From an uncultured Butyricicoccus sp. (GTDB lineage Bacteria > Bacillota > Clostridia > Oscillospirales > Butyricicoccaceae): DNA of 64,000 nucleotides. Numbering within the stretch: the stretch's first letter is position 1; every line of letters begins with the position of its first letter. The translations under genes were made by a program, and so were the position numbers. The notes below the pieces were generated by a model that worked only from the letters and a program-made list of their open reading frames with translations, searched no databases and had not been told where the DNA came from. The DNA lies in assembly GCA_959018045.1 (NCBI GenBank), contig CAUEJN010000002.1:9910-73909 (forward strand). The letters are read 5' to 3'. This document shows positions 1-10,671 of the stretch, in pieces.

Positions 1-124
1 CTTCAGCGACGACGATGAGGACAGCGAGAGCATAAAACGCGCCGGTGTGCTTGCGAATTGCGTCTTGACAGCCGAGGGCGAAAATGAGCGTGAGTACGAG
101 AGATACCAGGATATAGGGATACAT
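1..124 (-). CDS. N-terminal fragment of a membrane protein (possible ferric-reductase-like protein)
   Basis: Forty-one codons are visible before the window edge. The start is the ATG at 122-124, seven bases after an AGGAGG-type site at 131-136. The fragment begins MYPYILVSLVLTLIFALG, a clear membrane segment, then a short basic stretch (AIRKHTGAF) and the beginning of a second hydrophobic stretch. Such a beginning resembles clostridial ferric-reductase-like transmembrane proteins, but this is a guess from pattern only. The iron-box-like palindrome in its promoter (158-175) fits that guess. The rest of the gene lies outside the window. Confidence 0.6.
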   Translation of the reverse strand, partial: MYPYILVSLVLTLIFALGCQDAIRKHTGAFYALAVLIVVAE

Positions 125-157
125 ACCATTCCTCCTTCTTTGGGGTGAGACGAATAT

Positions 158-175
158 AGTTAGTTATAGCTAACT
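158..175 (-). promoter_or_regulatory. 18-bp palindromic operator resembling a DtxR/IdeR-type iron box
   Basis: AGTTAGTTATAGCTAACT is palindromic except at one symmetric pair near the centre. It lies directly after the -10 box of the promoter at 183-211, where a bound repressor would block initiation. DtxR/IdeR boxes have TTAG...CTAA half-sites in a similar layout. The identity of the regulator is inference. Confidence 0.5.
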
Positions 176-182
176 GTTTGAG

Positions 183-211
183 AGTATATAACAGAAATTT
201 TGATAAGTCAA
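183..211 (-). promoter_or_regulatory. SigA-type promoter for the partial membrane gene
   Basis: On the minus strand: -35 TTGACT (206-211), 17-bp spacer, -10 TATACT (183-188). Transcription would start a few bases before the palindrome at 158-175. Confidence 0.75.
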
Positions 212-342
212 CTATTTTGTCGTGTAAAGTCTTGAATAAATCTTAAAATAATCTTAAACTGTCCTTAATTGGAGTTTTTAAGAGAAAATGGTATGATGGA
301 AACAGAGGGAGACGGACGTTTTTGCAGCGAAGCGGGAAAAAA

Positions 343-564
343 GAAAACCGTCCCCAGCGGGAACGGTTTTCATGAGCGCGCTTTGCGCGCAAAGGGTCTT
401 GCTCGCTGAGGCGAGCGCTCTTTGTTATTTTTTGGTTGAAGCCCGGGGCGGACACCGGGTTTCAAAAGGGGATTTCGCACTCTGCGGAGTGCGACTCAGG
501 GCTCTGCCCTGAGAACCCGCAGCCTTTGAAAAGGCTGGCGAAACTTTCAGTGAGGGGTGCGGTG
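343..564. repeat. Composite hairpin-array element, copy A (single arm)
   Basis: Read from left to right it holds the terminator-like hairpin M7 (AAAACCGT stem), M6 (GCGCGC/GCGCGC), M5 (GCTCGC/GCGAGC), M4 (TTGAAGCCCGG/CCGGGTTTCAA, one G-T pair), M3 (CGCACTC/GAGTGCG), M2 (CTCAGGGC/GCCCTGAG), M1 (AGCCTTT/AAAGGCT) and the tail GGGGTGCGGTG. The tail ends eight bases from the stop codon of the Fe-S gene at 572, so on the minus strand the array would be its structured 3' UTR, ending in M7 as terminator. Modules M1-M7 are used below with these meanings. Confidence 0.85.
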
Positions 565-571
565 ATTATCC

Positions 572-1693
572 TTACTTTCGACCGAGTAATTTCCGCGCGA
601 AGCCTTTGAGCTTCTCCATACCGCTTGTCTTGGTATAATCCGCGACGACGGCGGCGAGGGGTTCATTTTCCAATCGCTTCATGGCCTCGTTTCTCTGCGG
701 GTGACCGTGTGCCGAGGTAGTGACGGCGGGGTTATACTGTGTCGCCTGGGCAAAGGTGACGGCCTTACTCTCCACCCGATCCGCGATAGCCGCGAGGGCT
801 TTTTTACCCTGTTCGGTCTGCACGAGCACGAGCGAAGTACCCTTATCATCGTCCATTTCAGGCAGGCATTTTTCGATGCCCCAGAAGTCGCCCAGAGTGA
901 GATCGGCGTAGCCGCCGGTCTTAGCCGGGCAATCGGTGCACGAGGGACGGTTATAGAGGTCGCGCAGGAAGCCCTTCATATACGGGTCGTCCATGACCGG
1001 GCGCAGAATCTCCTTGCCATCGACGAAGTAGTTGGTCGCGTATCGCTTCCAGCTCTGACGCTTGTCGCGCAGGCGCACATCGGTGACCGTGCCCAGCTCA
1101 TGCAGGTTTTTTTCCCAGATTTTGGGAGATGGCACGCCGTGGCAGACGATAGCGACCGTGAGCACCTTGTCGGCGTTGCCGTCGAGGTAAGCGCGCAGGC
1201 CGGCGGTCTGGCAGGGCGTACCCGAGAACAGCACCGGGGTGTTGTTGTCCACGAGGTCACGAATCTGGCGGAACACGTCGCCCAGATCGGATTGGACATA
1301 TTTTGCGCCGCGCATGGGTTCCACGCCGGTTTCGTCCCAGGCGATGACGTGCTGGACGCGGAAATCGTCGCCGAATACCGCGCCGCACACCGCGCCGCCC
1401 TGGTTCAGAACATCGGTGGACAGCAGTGAGAACACGCCGCCCGACGAGGAGAACCGGCGCAGGATGTCGTCCTTCGCGCGTACCGCCATGGCCTGCGGCT
1501 GGGGCGGATTGGGCTTGCGGTTCAGGCACGGGCAGACGGCTTCGCAGGCATCACAGCCGATGCACAGGTCAGGATTGACGACCGGATAGGAAAAACCCTC
1601 GTCATCTGTCTGCATGGTGATGCAGTTTTGCGGGCAGACCGACACGCAGGCGGTGCAGCCGCAGCATTTGGTTTTATCGGTAATCTGAATCAT
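572..1693 (-). CDS. Coenzyme F420 hydrogenase/dehydrogenase beta-subunit family Fe-S protein
   Basis: A 373-residue cytoplasmic iron-sulfur protein. The N-terminus holds two [4Fe-4S] ferredoxin motifs (C10-x2-C13-x2-C16-x3-CP, then CIGC-x2-C-x3-CP). The body matches the FrhB N- and C-terminal domains, with SSSGGVFS, FSGTPCQTAGL, CHGVPSP and CTDCPAKTGGYADLTLGDFWG. Proteins of this type in Clostridia lack F420 and are thought to move electrons between ferredoxin or flavin and an unknown partner; they often sit near polysaccharide genes, not seen here. A GTG twelve bases upstream is open in frame but forms part of the ribosome site AAAGGTG, so the ATG at 1693 is chosen. It is a single-gene unit with its own promoter. 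Confidence 0.85.
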   Translation of the reverse strand: MIQITDKTKCCGCTACVSVCPQNCITMQTDDEGFSYPVVNPDLCIGCDACEAVCPCLNRKPNPPQPQAMAVRAKDDILRRFSSSGGVFSLLSTDVLNQGGAVCGAVFGDDFRVQHVIAWDETGVEPMRGAKYVQSDLGDVFRQIRDLVDNNTPVLFSGTPCQTAGLRAYLDGNADKVLTVAIVCHGVPSPKIWEKNLHELGTVTDVRLRDKRQSWKRYATNYFVDGKEILRPVMDDPYMKGFLRDLYNRPSCTDCPAKTGGYADLTLGDFWGIEKCLPEMDDDKGTSLVLVQTEQGKKALAAIADRVESKAVTFAQATQYNPAVTTSAHGHPQRNEAMKRLENEPLAAVVADYTKTSGMEKLKGFARKLLGRK

Positions 1694-1742
1694 AATAACG
1701 TTCACCTTTTCTGTTAACTCTCGAAATAGAGCGGATACAGGT

Positions 1743-1771
1743 ATTATACCACAGATTCGTGAAAAGTCGAA
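1743..1771 (-). promoter_or_regulatory. Promoter of the F420-hydrogenase-beta-like gene
   Basis: Minus strand: -35 TTCGAC (1766-1771), 17-bp spacer ending in TGG (extended -10), -10 TATAAT (1743-1748). Confidence 0.65.
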
Positions 1772-1943
1772 CGGCTCACGTGTAGAAGGCAGAAAAATGA
1801 CCGGAGTCAGGAGATATCTGCCAAAACGAATAAAAAACGTCTTAAAATTTTGTTCATATTTTTTTGAAATTCAGGTAACAAAATGGAATCAAGAATCGTC
1901 TAATAAGTAGTGAGAAAAAATGCAGGCAGAGGGGGAAAGAATC

Positions 1944-2160
1944 ATGCCGATACCGATGAAAAGAAAGACAGGGTATGCGTTTTCGTACGGATCGCTCGCG
2001 ATTGCAGGAATCTTCATGTTGTTGTATCTGCGGCCGGGCTTGCCGCCGCACCGCGCTGCACGCGGCACTCGACTGCGCAGCCTTGGGACTGAGTGCCCTG
2101 GTCTGGCTGTCACCTGAATGGCTGTTTGGCTGGGGCGTGAGTGCATGCTTTTTCGACGTG
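1944..2160 (+). pseudogene. Possible small two-segment membrane protein gene broken by a frameshift
   Basis: An ATG at 1944 follows GAGGGGGAA at a good distance and opens MPIPMKRKTGYAFSYGSLAI, continuing with a membrane segment ending MLLYLRPG. Coding character then appears to jump one frame near 2040 to CRRTALHAALDCAALGLSAL, then a second hydrophobic segment (ALVWLSPEWLFGWGVSACFF), with codon use like the neighbours. A strong hairpin of seven C and six G (2162-2187) followed by T-runs closes the unit. Either the gene is decayed or the assembly has a one-base error. I do not recognise the protein. The rest of 1772-2460 shows no other gene; it is AT-rich and has one perfect reverse DnaA box (2227-2235). 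Confidence 0.3.
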
Positions 2161-2196
2161 CTGCCCCCCCCCGTTTTACGGGGGGTATTTTTTCTT
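2160..2196 (+). terminator. Intrinsic terminator with C-run/G-run stem
   Basis: CCCCCCC-cgttttac-GGGGGG followed by TATTTTTTCTTT. It would end transcription of the small putative gene at 1944. Confidence 0.65.
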
Positions 2197-2462
2197 TCCC
2201 AAACAGGAGAAAAATTGTCCCCATCCTGTGGATAAACAAGGGTGAAAGGAGAGAAAAATTGGAGAAAATGACGATTTTTTTGCTGAGTGACAGGAAATTA
2301 CCACAACATTACAAAACAAAATGCATAATACTCCGTCATTTTACCTATCTATTTGCAGGGGAAACCGTCAATAAATTGCTTTTGTTTTGAAAACTGTGAA
2401 AAGTGCACAAAGAACAAACAGTAAAAAGGTGGAAGTTGCCAGAGCCTATTTCTTTTCATATA

Positions 2463-2471
2463 TGTTATAAT
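2463..2471 (+). promoter_or_regulatory. Extended -10 promoter of ppdK
   Basis: TGTTATAAT is a full extended -10 element (TGnTATAAT). No convincing -35 lies 17 bases upstream. It leaves a leader of about 80 bases before the ppdK start. Confidence 0.55.
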
Positions 2472-2560
2472 AAACGTGCTGGTGACAACCAGAAATTTGG
2501 ACGAAATGACGAATCAAGTCAGGATTCATCGAACACGGACGAAACGGAGGCAAACGGAAT

Positions 2561-5191
<2,631 letters not shown>

Positions 5192-5287
5192 GCCTAGGGA
5201 TAAAACTGAATGAGCCCGGATCGAGTTGCGGAAACCGGCAGATGAATGAATTTAGCCCTCCGTGAATCGTCCAAATATCCCAAGAAG

Positions 5288-5315
5288 AGCACCGCTTGTC
5301 AAGAGCGGTGCTTTT
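5288..5315 (+). terminator. Terminator of ppdK
   Basis: Perfect stem AGCACCGCT/AGCGGTGCT with a 7-base loop, followed by TTTT. Confidence 0.8.
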
Positions 5316-5332
5316 CGCATGTAAAAGAGGAA

Positions 5333-5563
5333 ATCCCGCCCGCAGGCGAAATTGAAGCTTTCGCCAGCCTTTCTCGAAAGGCTGCGGGTTCTCAGGGCAG
5401 CGCCCTGAGCCGCATCCCGCAGGATGCGGAATCTCCTGTTGAAACCCGGGGTTCGGCCCGGGTTTCAACAAACTCTCGTTCAAAGCGCTCGCCGCAGCGA
5501 GCAAGACTCTTTTGCGCGCAAAGCGCGCTCATAAGACCCGACCCGCTGGATCGGGTCTTTTTT
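5333..5563. repeat. Composite hairpin-array element, copy B (single arm)
   Basis: From left: boundary CCCGCCCGCAGGCG, M1 (AGCCTTTC/GAAAGGCT), M2 (CTCAGGGC/GCCCTGAG), M3 (CGCATCC/GGATGCG), M4 (TTGAAACCCGG/CCGGGTTTCAA), M5 (GCTCGC/GCGAGC), M6 (GCGCGC/GCGCGC) and M7 (AAGACCCGA/TCGGGTCTT plus T-run). It follows the ppdK terminator, so ppdK has two terminator-like structures in tandem. After it, 5564-5730 is pyrimidine-rich on the + strand and has no gene; a stretch ATCCGCGCACGGCACGGGAG (5591-5610) reappears nearly unchanged in copy J. Confidence 0.85.
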
Positions 5564-5732
5564 ATTGTTTTTTTACTCCCTAGCACCCATTTTATCCGCG
5601 CACGGCACGGGAGTATATCAGCACTAGACGATCTGCAATACAACAAATGGTAATCACTATACCAATAGTATACAACGCCCCTCACCCCTAAACTTTTCCC
5701 CCGTTCCCCTGCCCTTCCTTGCCCTGGTTCGC

Positions 5733-5761
5733 TTGCATTTTTTGCCAAAATGCTTTATCCT
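5733..5761 (+). promoter_or_regulatory. Promoter of the Cof-type hydrolase gene
   Basis: -35 TTGCAT (5733-5738), 17-bp spacer, -10 TATCCT (5756-5761). Confidence 0.6.
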
Positions 5762-5796
5762 ATTTTTAGTAACAGAAGTAAGGATGGAAAGCCCGT

Positions 5797-6615
5797 ATGA
5801 AGTATGATCTGATTGCGCTTGACCTGGACGGCACGGCGCTCAACCCGCATAACACCGTATCTCCCGCCGTCCGCGAGGCCGTCGCCTGGGCACGCAGCTG
5901 CGGTGTCCATGTCGTCATCTCGACCGGACGTATTTGCAGCGAAGCGGCAGAATTTGCGCAGATGATGGGCGCAAACGACGAGATGGTCACATCGGGCGGA
6001 GCCACCCTGTCCAGCGTGTCCAAGAGCGGCTGCACCATGCGCATTTCGATTCCGTGGGAACCGGCTGTGCGCGCGGCAGCGGTTGTCGAGCGCGTGGGCA
6101 TGACCTCGATGATCTACGCCGGAGAACACCTGTATATTACGCCTTACGACGAGATGTTTTTCAGTCAGTATAAGACCAATGAGGGCTTTCTGTCGAGCAA
6201 GCAGGTCGTGCCCTCGGTCGCCGAGTACATCGCGACCCATCACCTGTCGGTCGATAAGATTTTCTGCCGCTCGCGCGAACCGTTTATGCTGCAAATGGCA
6301 CGCCGTCAGATTTCATGTATTCCGGGTGTTCGCGTGATGAGCTCGGCGGACGATAACATCGAAATTATCTCCCCCCTGGCCGATAAGGGCAGCGCACTGA
6401 CCATGCTGTGCACCCAGCTGGGCACGACGCTCGACCGCTGCATCGCCATCGGAGACAGCGAGAACGATCTGGAAATGCTGCACGCAGTCGGTATGCCGGT
6501 TGCGATGGGCAATGCAAACGATGAGGTTAAGTCAATCGCAAAATATATCACCGATACCAACGCCAACGACGGCGTAGCCAAGGCCATCTATTATCTGCTC
6601 GGCCGCGAGCGGTAA
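5797..6615 (+). CDS. Cof-type HAD-superfamily hydrolase
   Basis: A 272-residue cytosolic phosphatase of the HAD IIB (Cof/YbjI/YcsE) subfamily. The nucleophile motif is ALDLDGTAL (Asp9, Asp11), motif II is VISTGR, and motif III/IV is AIGDSENDLEML near the C-terminus, with the large C2 cap between them. Members dephosphorylate small phosphorylated sugars or flavin and pyridoxal precursors; the substrate cannot be told from sequence. The start follows AAGGATGG at about 9 bases. The next gene begins 30 bp downstream, so the two are probably co-transcribed. Confidence 0.9.
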   Translation: MKYDLIALDLDGTALNPHNTVSPAVREAVAWARSCGVHVVISTGRICSEAAEFAQMMGANDEMVTSGGATLSSVSKSGCTMRISIPWEPAVRAAAVVERVGMTSMIYAGEHLYITPYDEMFFSQYKTNEGFLSSKQVVPSVAEYIATHHLSVDKIFCRSREPFMLQMARRQISCIPGVRVMSSADDNIEIISPLADKGSALTMLCTQLGTTLDRCIAIGDSENDLEMLHAVGMPVAMGNANDEVKSIAKYITDTNANDGVAKAIYYLLGRER

Positions 6616-6645
6616 TGCTGGAATCGGGAGAGGAGGGCGACGAAG

Positions 6646-7419
6646 ATGAAATGCCCCTACTGTAAGATTCATTATATGGATGATGACCGGGAATGCCCGA
6701 TGTGCGGCACGCCCAACCCCGAGCGCTGGTCGGGCAAGCAGCGCGTGAATAAGAAGTATAAGCAGTCGAGCAAGGCGAGCGACGACCGGAAATACAGCGC
6801 GGTGCGGCATAAAGAGACGCACGCGACGGCCAAGACGGTCGAGAGCGCGGACCTAAAGGGCAAGACCCATCGCTCGGATAAGAAGTCCTCGGCCAAGATT
6901 GGCGCGGTGGCTTCGGGCGCGGTTGTCGTCATCAGCCTGATTCCAACCCTGATTTCGGCCGTGGGCGACGTGGTGAACGATCTGGATTTCACATCTTCCC
7001 CCTTCGCAGAAGCCGAACCGGCCATCCCGGACAGCATGGAACCCAGCCTTGACTATGAAGTACCGGCCTCGGCGTATGACACCGTGCAGGGCGAGTGGGT
7101 TGGACTGGACGAGGGCGGATACCTGTATTTCGACCTCGACAGCATGGATTACAGCTACGCACCGGACGATCACAGCGATTTGGAGAATGGCTATGCCATC
7201 ATCTACGAGATGGATACGTTTGATAACGATGACGGCACCAAACAGTACGATTATCAGGTGGATTTGTACCCCAATTGGGATGATTACGGCTATTCCATGT
7301 ACCTGAGCGCGTCGGACAGTGCGGACAGCCTGCTCGTCACCATGAAATTTGACGATCAGGGCTACACCGATACCGACACTATGCTCCTGTGGGCACGTCC
7401 CGGCGCACAGGATATATAA
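6646..7419 (+). CDS. Zinc-ribbon single-pass membrane protein of unknown function
   Basis: A 257-residue protein. The N-terminus is a small zinc ribbon (C3, C6, C17, C20: CPYC...CPMCG), followed by a basic, low-complexity stretch rich in Lys, Ser and Ala (residues 30-84), one membrane segment (about 86-107), and an acidic extracytoplasmic domain of about 150 residues rich in Asp and Tyr (VGLDEGGYLYFDLDSMDYSY). The plan, cytosolic ribbon plus TM plus small beta-rich outer domain, is common among uncharacterised Firmicutes proteins. The start follows GGAGGGCGACGAAG. A terminator at 7425-7456 ends the Cof-ribbon unit. Confidence 0.75.
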   Translation: MKCPYCKIHYMDDDRECPMCGTPNPERWSGKQRVNKKYKQSSKASDDRKYSAVRHKETHATAKTVESADLKGKTHRSDKKSSAKIGAVASGAVVVISLIPTLISAVGDVVNDLDFTSSPFAEAEPAIPDSMEPSLDYEVPASAYDTVQGEWVGLDEGGYLYFDLDSMDYSYAPDDHSDLENGYAIIYEMDTFDNDDGTKQYDYQVDLYPNWDDYGYSMYLSASDSADSLLVTMKFDDQGYTDTDTMLLWARPGAQDI

Positions 7420-7424
7420 AGCCC

Positions 7425-7456
7425 AAAAAACCGCTCTTCGGAGCGGTTTTTCTTTT
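7425..7456 (+). terminator. Terminator after the zinc-ribbon gene
   Basis: AAAAACCGCTC-ttcg-GAGCGGTTTTTC hairpin with a T-run; nearly symmetric, so it could also work on the other strand. Confidence 0.8.
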
Positions 7457-7549
7457 GGCAGCCCCCTTGCTTTTCTGTGAATAATGTGATATATTTACCT
7501 CATAAAGATAGAAATATACCACATACGACCTAAGAGGAGGCTGTCTGCC

Positions 7550-7999
7550 ATGAAAGCAATTATGCGAAAGATTTTTCATAAGAATCCGCTCTATTATCTG
7601 GGATTTCTGGGCTTTGTGGGCATCATCGGGCTTTGTTTTTCGTCGCCCATTCTGAGCTCCTTCCTGCTCTGCTTTACGTTTTTTGCCTATGGCGACATGA
7701 TTGCCGATGAAATGTTCTGGGAGAACGTCCGGCGGGCGGGATTTCGCGCTTTTCTGTCCGGTTTTGCCTTTGGCATCCTGTCTCAGGCCGTGATGGTGCC
7801 CCGCGCGATGTACTACGGCTTCCGGGAACTTCAGTTTGTGGACGGCTTCGCGCAGATTTCGGAGCAATTTTATTTGCAGGCGCTGTTCGGCTCGGCGGCC
7901 TTTGTGCTGTCGTTTATCCTCATGCTGGTGGTTTTCACCGGGTCGCTTTTGATTTTCCGCCATCGTGAGAAGCAGAGCCTGCGCGAGTCGGAGGAGTGA
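7550..7999 (+). CDS. DUF3796-like small membrane protein
   Basis: A 149-residue integral membrane protein with about four hydrophobic segments ([65 protein letters not shown]). The opening [14 protein letters not shown] and the ...YGDMIADE... loop fit the DUF3796 family. Such genes are regularly paired with a short XRE-type regulator, and here the next gene is exactly that, with its start a few bases past this stop. The function is unknown. The start follows GGAGGCTGTCTGCC. Confidence 0.75.
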   Translation: MKAIMRKIFHKNPLYYLGFLGFVGIIGLCFSSPILSSFLLCFTFFAYGDMIADEMFWENVRRAGFRAFLSGFAFGILSQAVMVPRAMYYGFRELQFVDGFAQISEQFYLQALFGSAAFVLSFILMLVVFTGSLLIFRHREKQSLRESEE

Positions 8000-8004
8000 G
8001 ACCG

Positions 8005-8208
8005 ATGGCACTCAAGACCAGAATGAAGGAATACCGCGCGCGATACCAGATGAGCCAGGAAGATCTGGCCGGACTGGTCGGCGTGCGGCGCGAGACGATT
8101 GGAAACCTGGAGAAAGGCCGATACAATCCGTCGCTCAAACTGGCAATGGACATTGCGCGGGTGTTCGAGACGACGGTAGAAGAGCTTTTTTGGTTTACCG
8201 AGGAATAA
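8005..8208 (+). CDS. Small XRE-family transcriptional regulator
   Basis: A 67-residue stand-alone Cro/C1-type helix-turn-helix protein ([23 protein letters not shown], then [15 protein letters not shown] and VEELFWF), the YozG-like class usually found beside DUF3796 membrane proteins. An in-frame GTG at 7996 overlaps the previous stop but is part of the ribosome site GAGGAG, so ATG 8005 is the start. It is translationally close to the DUF3796 gene (5 bp), and the two probably form a regulator/membrane pair. The bidirectional terminator at 8209-8234 follows directly. Confidence 0.85.
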   Translation: MALKTRMKEYRARYQMSQEDLAGLVGVRRETIGNLEKGRYNPSLKLAMDIARVFETTVEELFWFTEE

Positions 8209-8234
8209 AAAAACCGCCCTTTCGGGCGGTTTTC
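8209..8234 (+). terminator. Bidirectional terminator between convergent genes
   Basis: AAAACCGCCC-tttc-GGGCGGTTTT, A-run on the left and T-run on the right, serving the XRE gene on + and the ABC permease gene on -. Confidence 0.8.
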
Positions 8235-8247
8235 TGTATCTTCCGGC

Positions 8248-9060
8248 TTATTCCAGATTGAGCTTGTTCTTGAGTACCCAGGTCGTGCCGAAGTAGAAAA
8301 TGAGGGTTTCGACCAGGCCGACCAGAATGCTGAACCACAGCACCCTGTGCGTGCCGACGATGGGCGAAATCAGGAAAAAGTTGCCGATAAAGAGTGAGAC
8401 CGCCGGGATATTGCCCAGAACGATGCCGAGCAGACCGGTGAGGAAGGACAGAGCGGTCTGAATGACGATGAACCAGACAAAGCTCATCGCAACGCGGTGC
8501 TTGTTGGACAGATGACCGAGTGCCATTGCGATGTAGATGTCGGTGACCATGCTTGCGGTGCCGACGATGCCGAGCAGGAACAGCTCGATGCAGATGAAGG
8601 TCACATCCAGATCCCAGTTTGCAAATAGCTGACCCAGATCGCGCAGGACCGCGCCCCAGTTGATGCCGGCAGAGCCCAGCATAAAGACCGACAGGATGCC
8701 GACGATGCAGGACAGAATGGTCATGATGGTTGCGCCGACCAGCTTGGACAGGGTGAGCTGCCAGGTGGGAACGGGCAGGGTGAACATCAGATAGCCTTCC
8801 TGACCGAGCAGACCCTTGTAGAATCGCTGGACGACGACGAGGAAGGTCACGACGGCGATGGCGACACACAGGCCGAAGTAGACCAGCATGGCGGTCAGCT
8901 GAGACAGGCCGCCGATTGTACCGGCGGTGGAAGCGGGGCCGTTGCCGCCGGCCGACCACATGATGGAGTTAATGAGCGCGACGGCGAGGATTGCGCCGTA
9001 GAGCGGGATGAGTCCCTTGGACAGCGACTTCATCTCGTATTTCATCAGTTTACCAAACAT
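8248..9060 (-). CDS. ABC-2 type transporter permease
   Basis: A 270-residue membrane protein with six hydrophobic segments (for example GAILAVALINSIMWS, LVYFGLCVAIAVVTFLVVV, TIMTILSCIVGILSVFML). It is the membrane half of the ABC system encoded with the upstream ATPase; the stop of that gene and this ATG overlap as TAATG, a sign of coupled translation. The pair under a YtrA-like GntR regulator is a layout known from Firmicutes systems that respond to cell-envelope stress or export peptides; the substrate is not visible. The QEGYLMFTLPVPTW segment is typical of this permease group. Confidence 0.85.
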   Translation of the reverse strand: MFGKLMKYEMKSLSKGLIPLYGAILAVALINSIMWSAGGNGPASTAGTIGGLSQLTAMLVYFGLCVAIAVVTFLVVVQRFYKGLLGQEGYLMFTLPVPTWQLTLSKLVGATIMTILSCIVGILSVFMLGSAGINWGAVLRDLGQLFANWDLDVTFICIELFLLGIVGTASMVTDIYIAMALGHLSNKHRVAMSFVWFIVIQTALSFLTGLLGIVLGNIPAVSLFIGNFFLISPIVGTHRVLWFSILVGLVETLIFYFGTTWVLKNKLNLE

Positions 9061-9833
9061 TAGAGGTCACCTCCCTGATAGGGTACTGCGCGAAAGACTT
9101 CGCGGAAGAGCTGATCGACCGACTTGCCTTCCACGGCGCGGATGTTGTCGACGGTGTCGTGACGAACGATCTGGCCGTTTTGCAGGAAGATGACCTCATC
9201 GAGCACGCGCTCGATGTCGGAGATGAGGTGGGTAGAGATGATGACCGTGCCGTCCTCGTTGTAGTTTGTGAGGATGGTGCTCAGGATAAAGTCGCGGGCA
9301 GCGGGGTCGACGCCGGCGATGGGCTCGTCGAGCAGGTAGAGCTCAGCCTTGCGGCTCATGACGAGTACGAGCTGTACTTTTTCCTTGGTGCCCTTGGACA
9401 TGGTCTTGATGCGTTCGGTGGGACGGATGCCCAGCGCGGAGAACATTTCCGCAGCCTTCTGACGGTCGAAATCGACGTAGAAGTCGGAAAAGAAGTCCAT
9501 CAGGTCGCAGGCGCGCATCCAGTTAGCGAAGTACATGCGGTCGGGCAGATAGCTGACGCGCGCCTTGGTCTCGACGCCGGGTGCGTAGCCGCCGATGAGG
9601 GCGATCCCCTCGGTGGGACGGAGCAGACCGTTCAAGATCTTGATTAAAGTGGTCTTACCCGAGCCATTGGGGCCGAGCAGACCAATGATTTTGCCGCGGC
9701 CAAGCTCGAGGTCGAGGCCGTTCAGCGCAGGTTTTGCGCCGTATGTTTTTTTGAGATTTTGCAGCCGAATGAGTACGGGATCGACATTTTTATCGACCTG
9801 TACGAAATCAGCGCCTGTGCGCATTTCTTCCAT
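9060..9833 (-). CDS. ABC transporter ATP-binding protein
   Basis: A 257-residue ATPase with Walker A GPNGSGKTT (54-62), Walker B ELYLLDEPIAGVD, and H-loop STHLISDIE. The signature segment reads MSKGTKEKVQL, a departure from LSGGQ that is usual in the YtrB/EcsA-like subgroup. It sits between the GntR regulator (8 bp upstream) and the permease (1-nt overlap), so the three form one operon. The role is to power the ABC-2 permease, most likely as an exporter. It starts at ATG 9833 after AAAGGGG, which lies across the end of the regulator gene. Confidence 0.9.
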   Translation of the reverse strand: MEEMRTGADFVQVDKNVDPVLIRLQNLKKTYGAKPALNGLDLELGRGKIIGLLGPNGSGKTTLIKILNGLLRPTEGIALIGGYAPGVETKARVSYLPDRMYFANWMRACDLMDFFSDFYVDFDRQKAAEMFSALGIRPTERIKTMSKGTKEKVQLVLVMSRKAELYLLDEPIAGVDPAARDFILSTILTNYNEDGTVIISTHLISDIERVLDEVIFLQNGQIVRHDTVDNIRAVEGKSVDQLFREVFRAVPYQGGDL

Positions 9834-9840
9834 GAATCAC

Positions 9841-10203
9841 TTACCCCTTTCTGCGGTTTAGCAGCATTTGCGCTGCCTGCGTTTCAGTATAACCGAGTGT
9901 GGCCATACCGGATACGTAGAGTTCCATTTTGTCTTCTGCCAGATTCTGGCGGACGCGTTCGACGGAGTCGGCATCCTCGGTGACGGTGCGTCCGGCGGTG
10001 CGATTGGTCGCGACCAGTCCATCGGTTTCCAGCTGCGCGAGTGCGCGCTGCATGGTGTTCGGATTGACACCGGCCTGTGCGGCGAGATCGCGCACGGATG
10101 GCATCCGTGAGCCGAGCGGATAGACACCGGAGACGATGCGCTCGGTGAGTTGTTCGGTGAGCTGAGCCCAGATTGGGCGGTCGTCATTTAGTTTCCATTG
10201 CAT
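9841..10203 (-). CDS. GntR-family regulator (YtrA/YhcF subgroup)
   Basis: A 120-residue regulator: an N-terminal winged helix (PIWAQLTEQLTERIVSGVYP, then SVRDLAAQAGVNPNTMQRAL) and a short C-terminal helical region, with no ligand domain of the FadR or HutC kind. This is the YtrA subgroup, which usually represses its own ABC operon. A palindrome TGTATTA-N6-TAATACA overlaps the start of transcription upstream, consistent with autoregulation. The ATG at 10203 lies six bases after AGGAGGG; the ATG two codons upstream is too close to the site. Confidence 0.9.
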   Translation of the reverse strand: MQWKLNDDRPIWAQLTEQLTERIVSGVYPLGSRMPSVRDLAAQAGVNPNTMQRALAQLETDGLVATNRTAGRTVTEDADSVERVRQNLAEDKMELYVSGMATLGYTETQAAQMLLNRRKG

Positions 10204-10226
10204 GCTCATCCCTCCTTGTGTATTTG

Positions 10227-10246
10227 TGTATTAGTGGCTTAATACA
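10227..10246 (-). promoter_or_regulatory. Operator palindrome for the GntR regulator
   Basis: TGTATTA-N6-TAATACA, perfect 7-bp arms, directly downstream of the -10 box at 10247-10252. Arms of this kind are known for YtrA-type regulators. Confidence 0.65.
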
Positions 10247-10275
10247 AGGATACAACGGAGACGGGGATTTGTCAA
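10247..10275 (-). promoter_or_regulatory. Promoter of the gntR-ABC operon
   Basis: Minus strand: -35 TTGACA (10270-10275), 17-bp spacer, -10 TATCCT (10247-10252). Confidence 0.75.
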
Positions 10276-10309
10276 GTGTCTTTTTTGTGATGGAAAGTTA
10301 GCGTTGTAC

Positions 10310-10665
10310 GAATCCCGCCCGCAGGCGGAGATCGGGATTCTCAAGGGACGAGTCCCTTGAGCCCGTCCAGGTGGAACCTGGTCGAGCCCGCAGGCTCGAA
10401 ACTCCCCTTTTGATTCCGGTCTTTTGACCGGAATCAACTAAAAAATAATAAAAAAGCGCGACCCGCAGGTCGCGCAATTCTCTGGAAAGACCGTCCGAAG
10501 GGACGGTCTTTCCTTTTTGTTTGTTTTGATTGAAACCCGGGGCGGACACCGGGTTTCAAAAAGGGGGTTCCGCTCGCTGCGGCGAGCGGCTCAGGGCTCT
10601 GCCCTGAGAACCCGCAGCCTTTCGAGAAAGGCTGGCGAAAGCTTCTATGATTGGTGCGGTGCTTT
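10310..10665. repeat. Composite hairpin-array element, copy C (double arm)
   Basis: The left arm, upstream of gntR, carries an alternative outer set: CTCAAGGGAC/GTCCCTTGAG, CCAGG/CCTGG and CGAGCC/GGCTCG, then M4 as GATTCCGGTC/GACCGGAATC and M5 as GCGCGACC/GGTCGCGC. The centre is M7 GGAAAGACCGTCC/GGACGGTCTTTCC. The right arm has M4 (TTGAAACCCGG), M3 (CCGCTCGC/GCGAGCGG), M2, M1 and the tail GGTGCGGTG, which lies a few bases from the yjbQ stop codon at 10672. Confidence 0.85.
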
Positions 10666-10671
10666 GGGTGG

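Noticed and set aside
243..455. Short frames across copies A-N with repeated peptides ([20 protein letters not shown] and the like)
   Set aside because: They are translations of the hairpin modules, appear in both directions and all frames, and lack ribosome sites.
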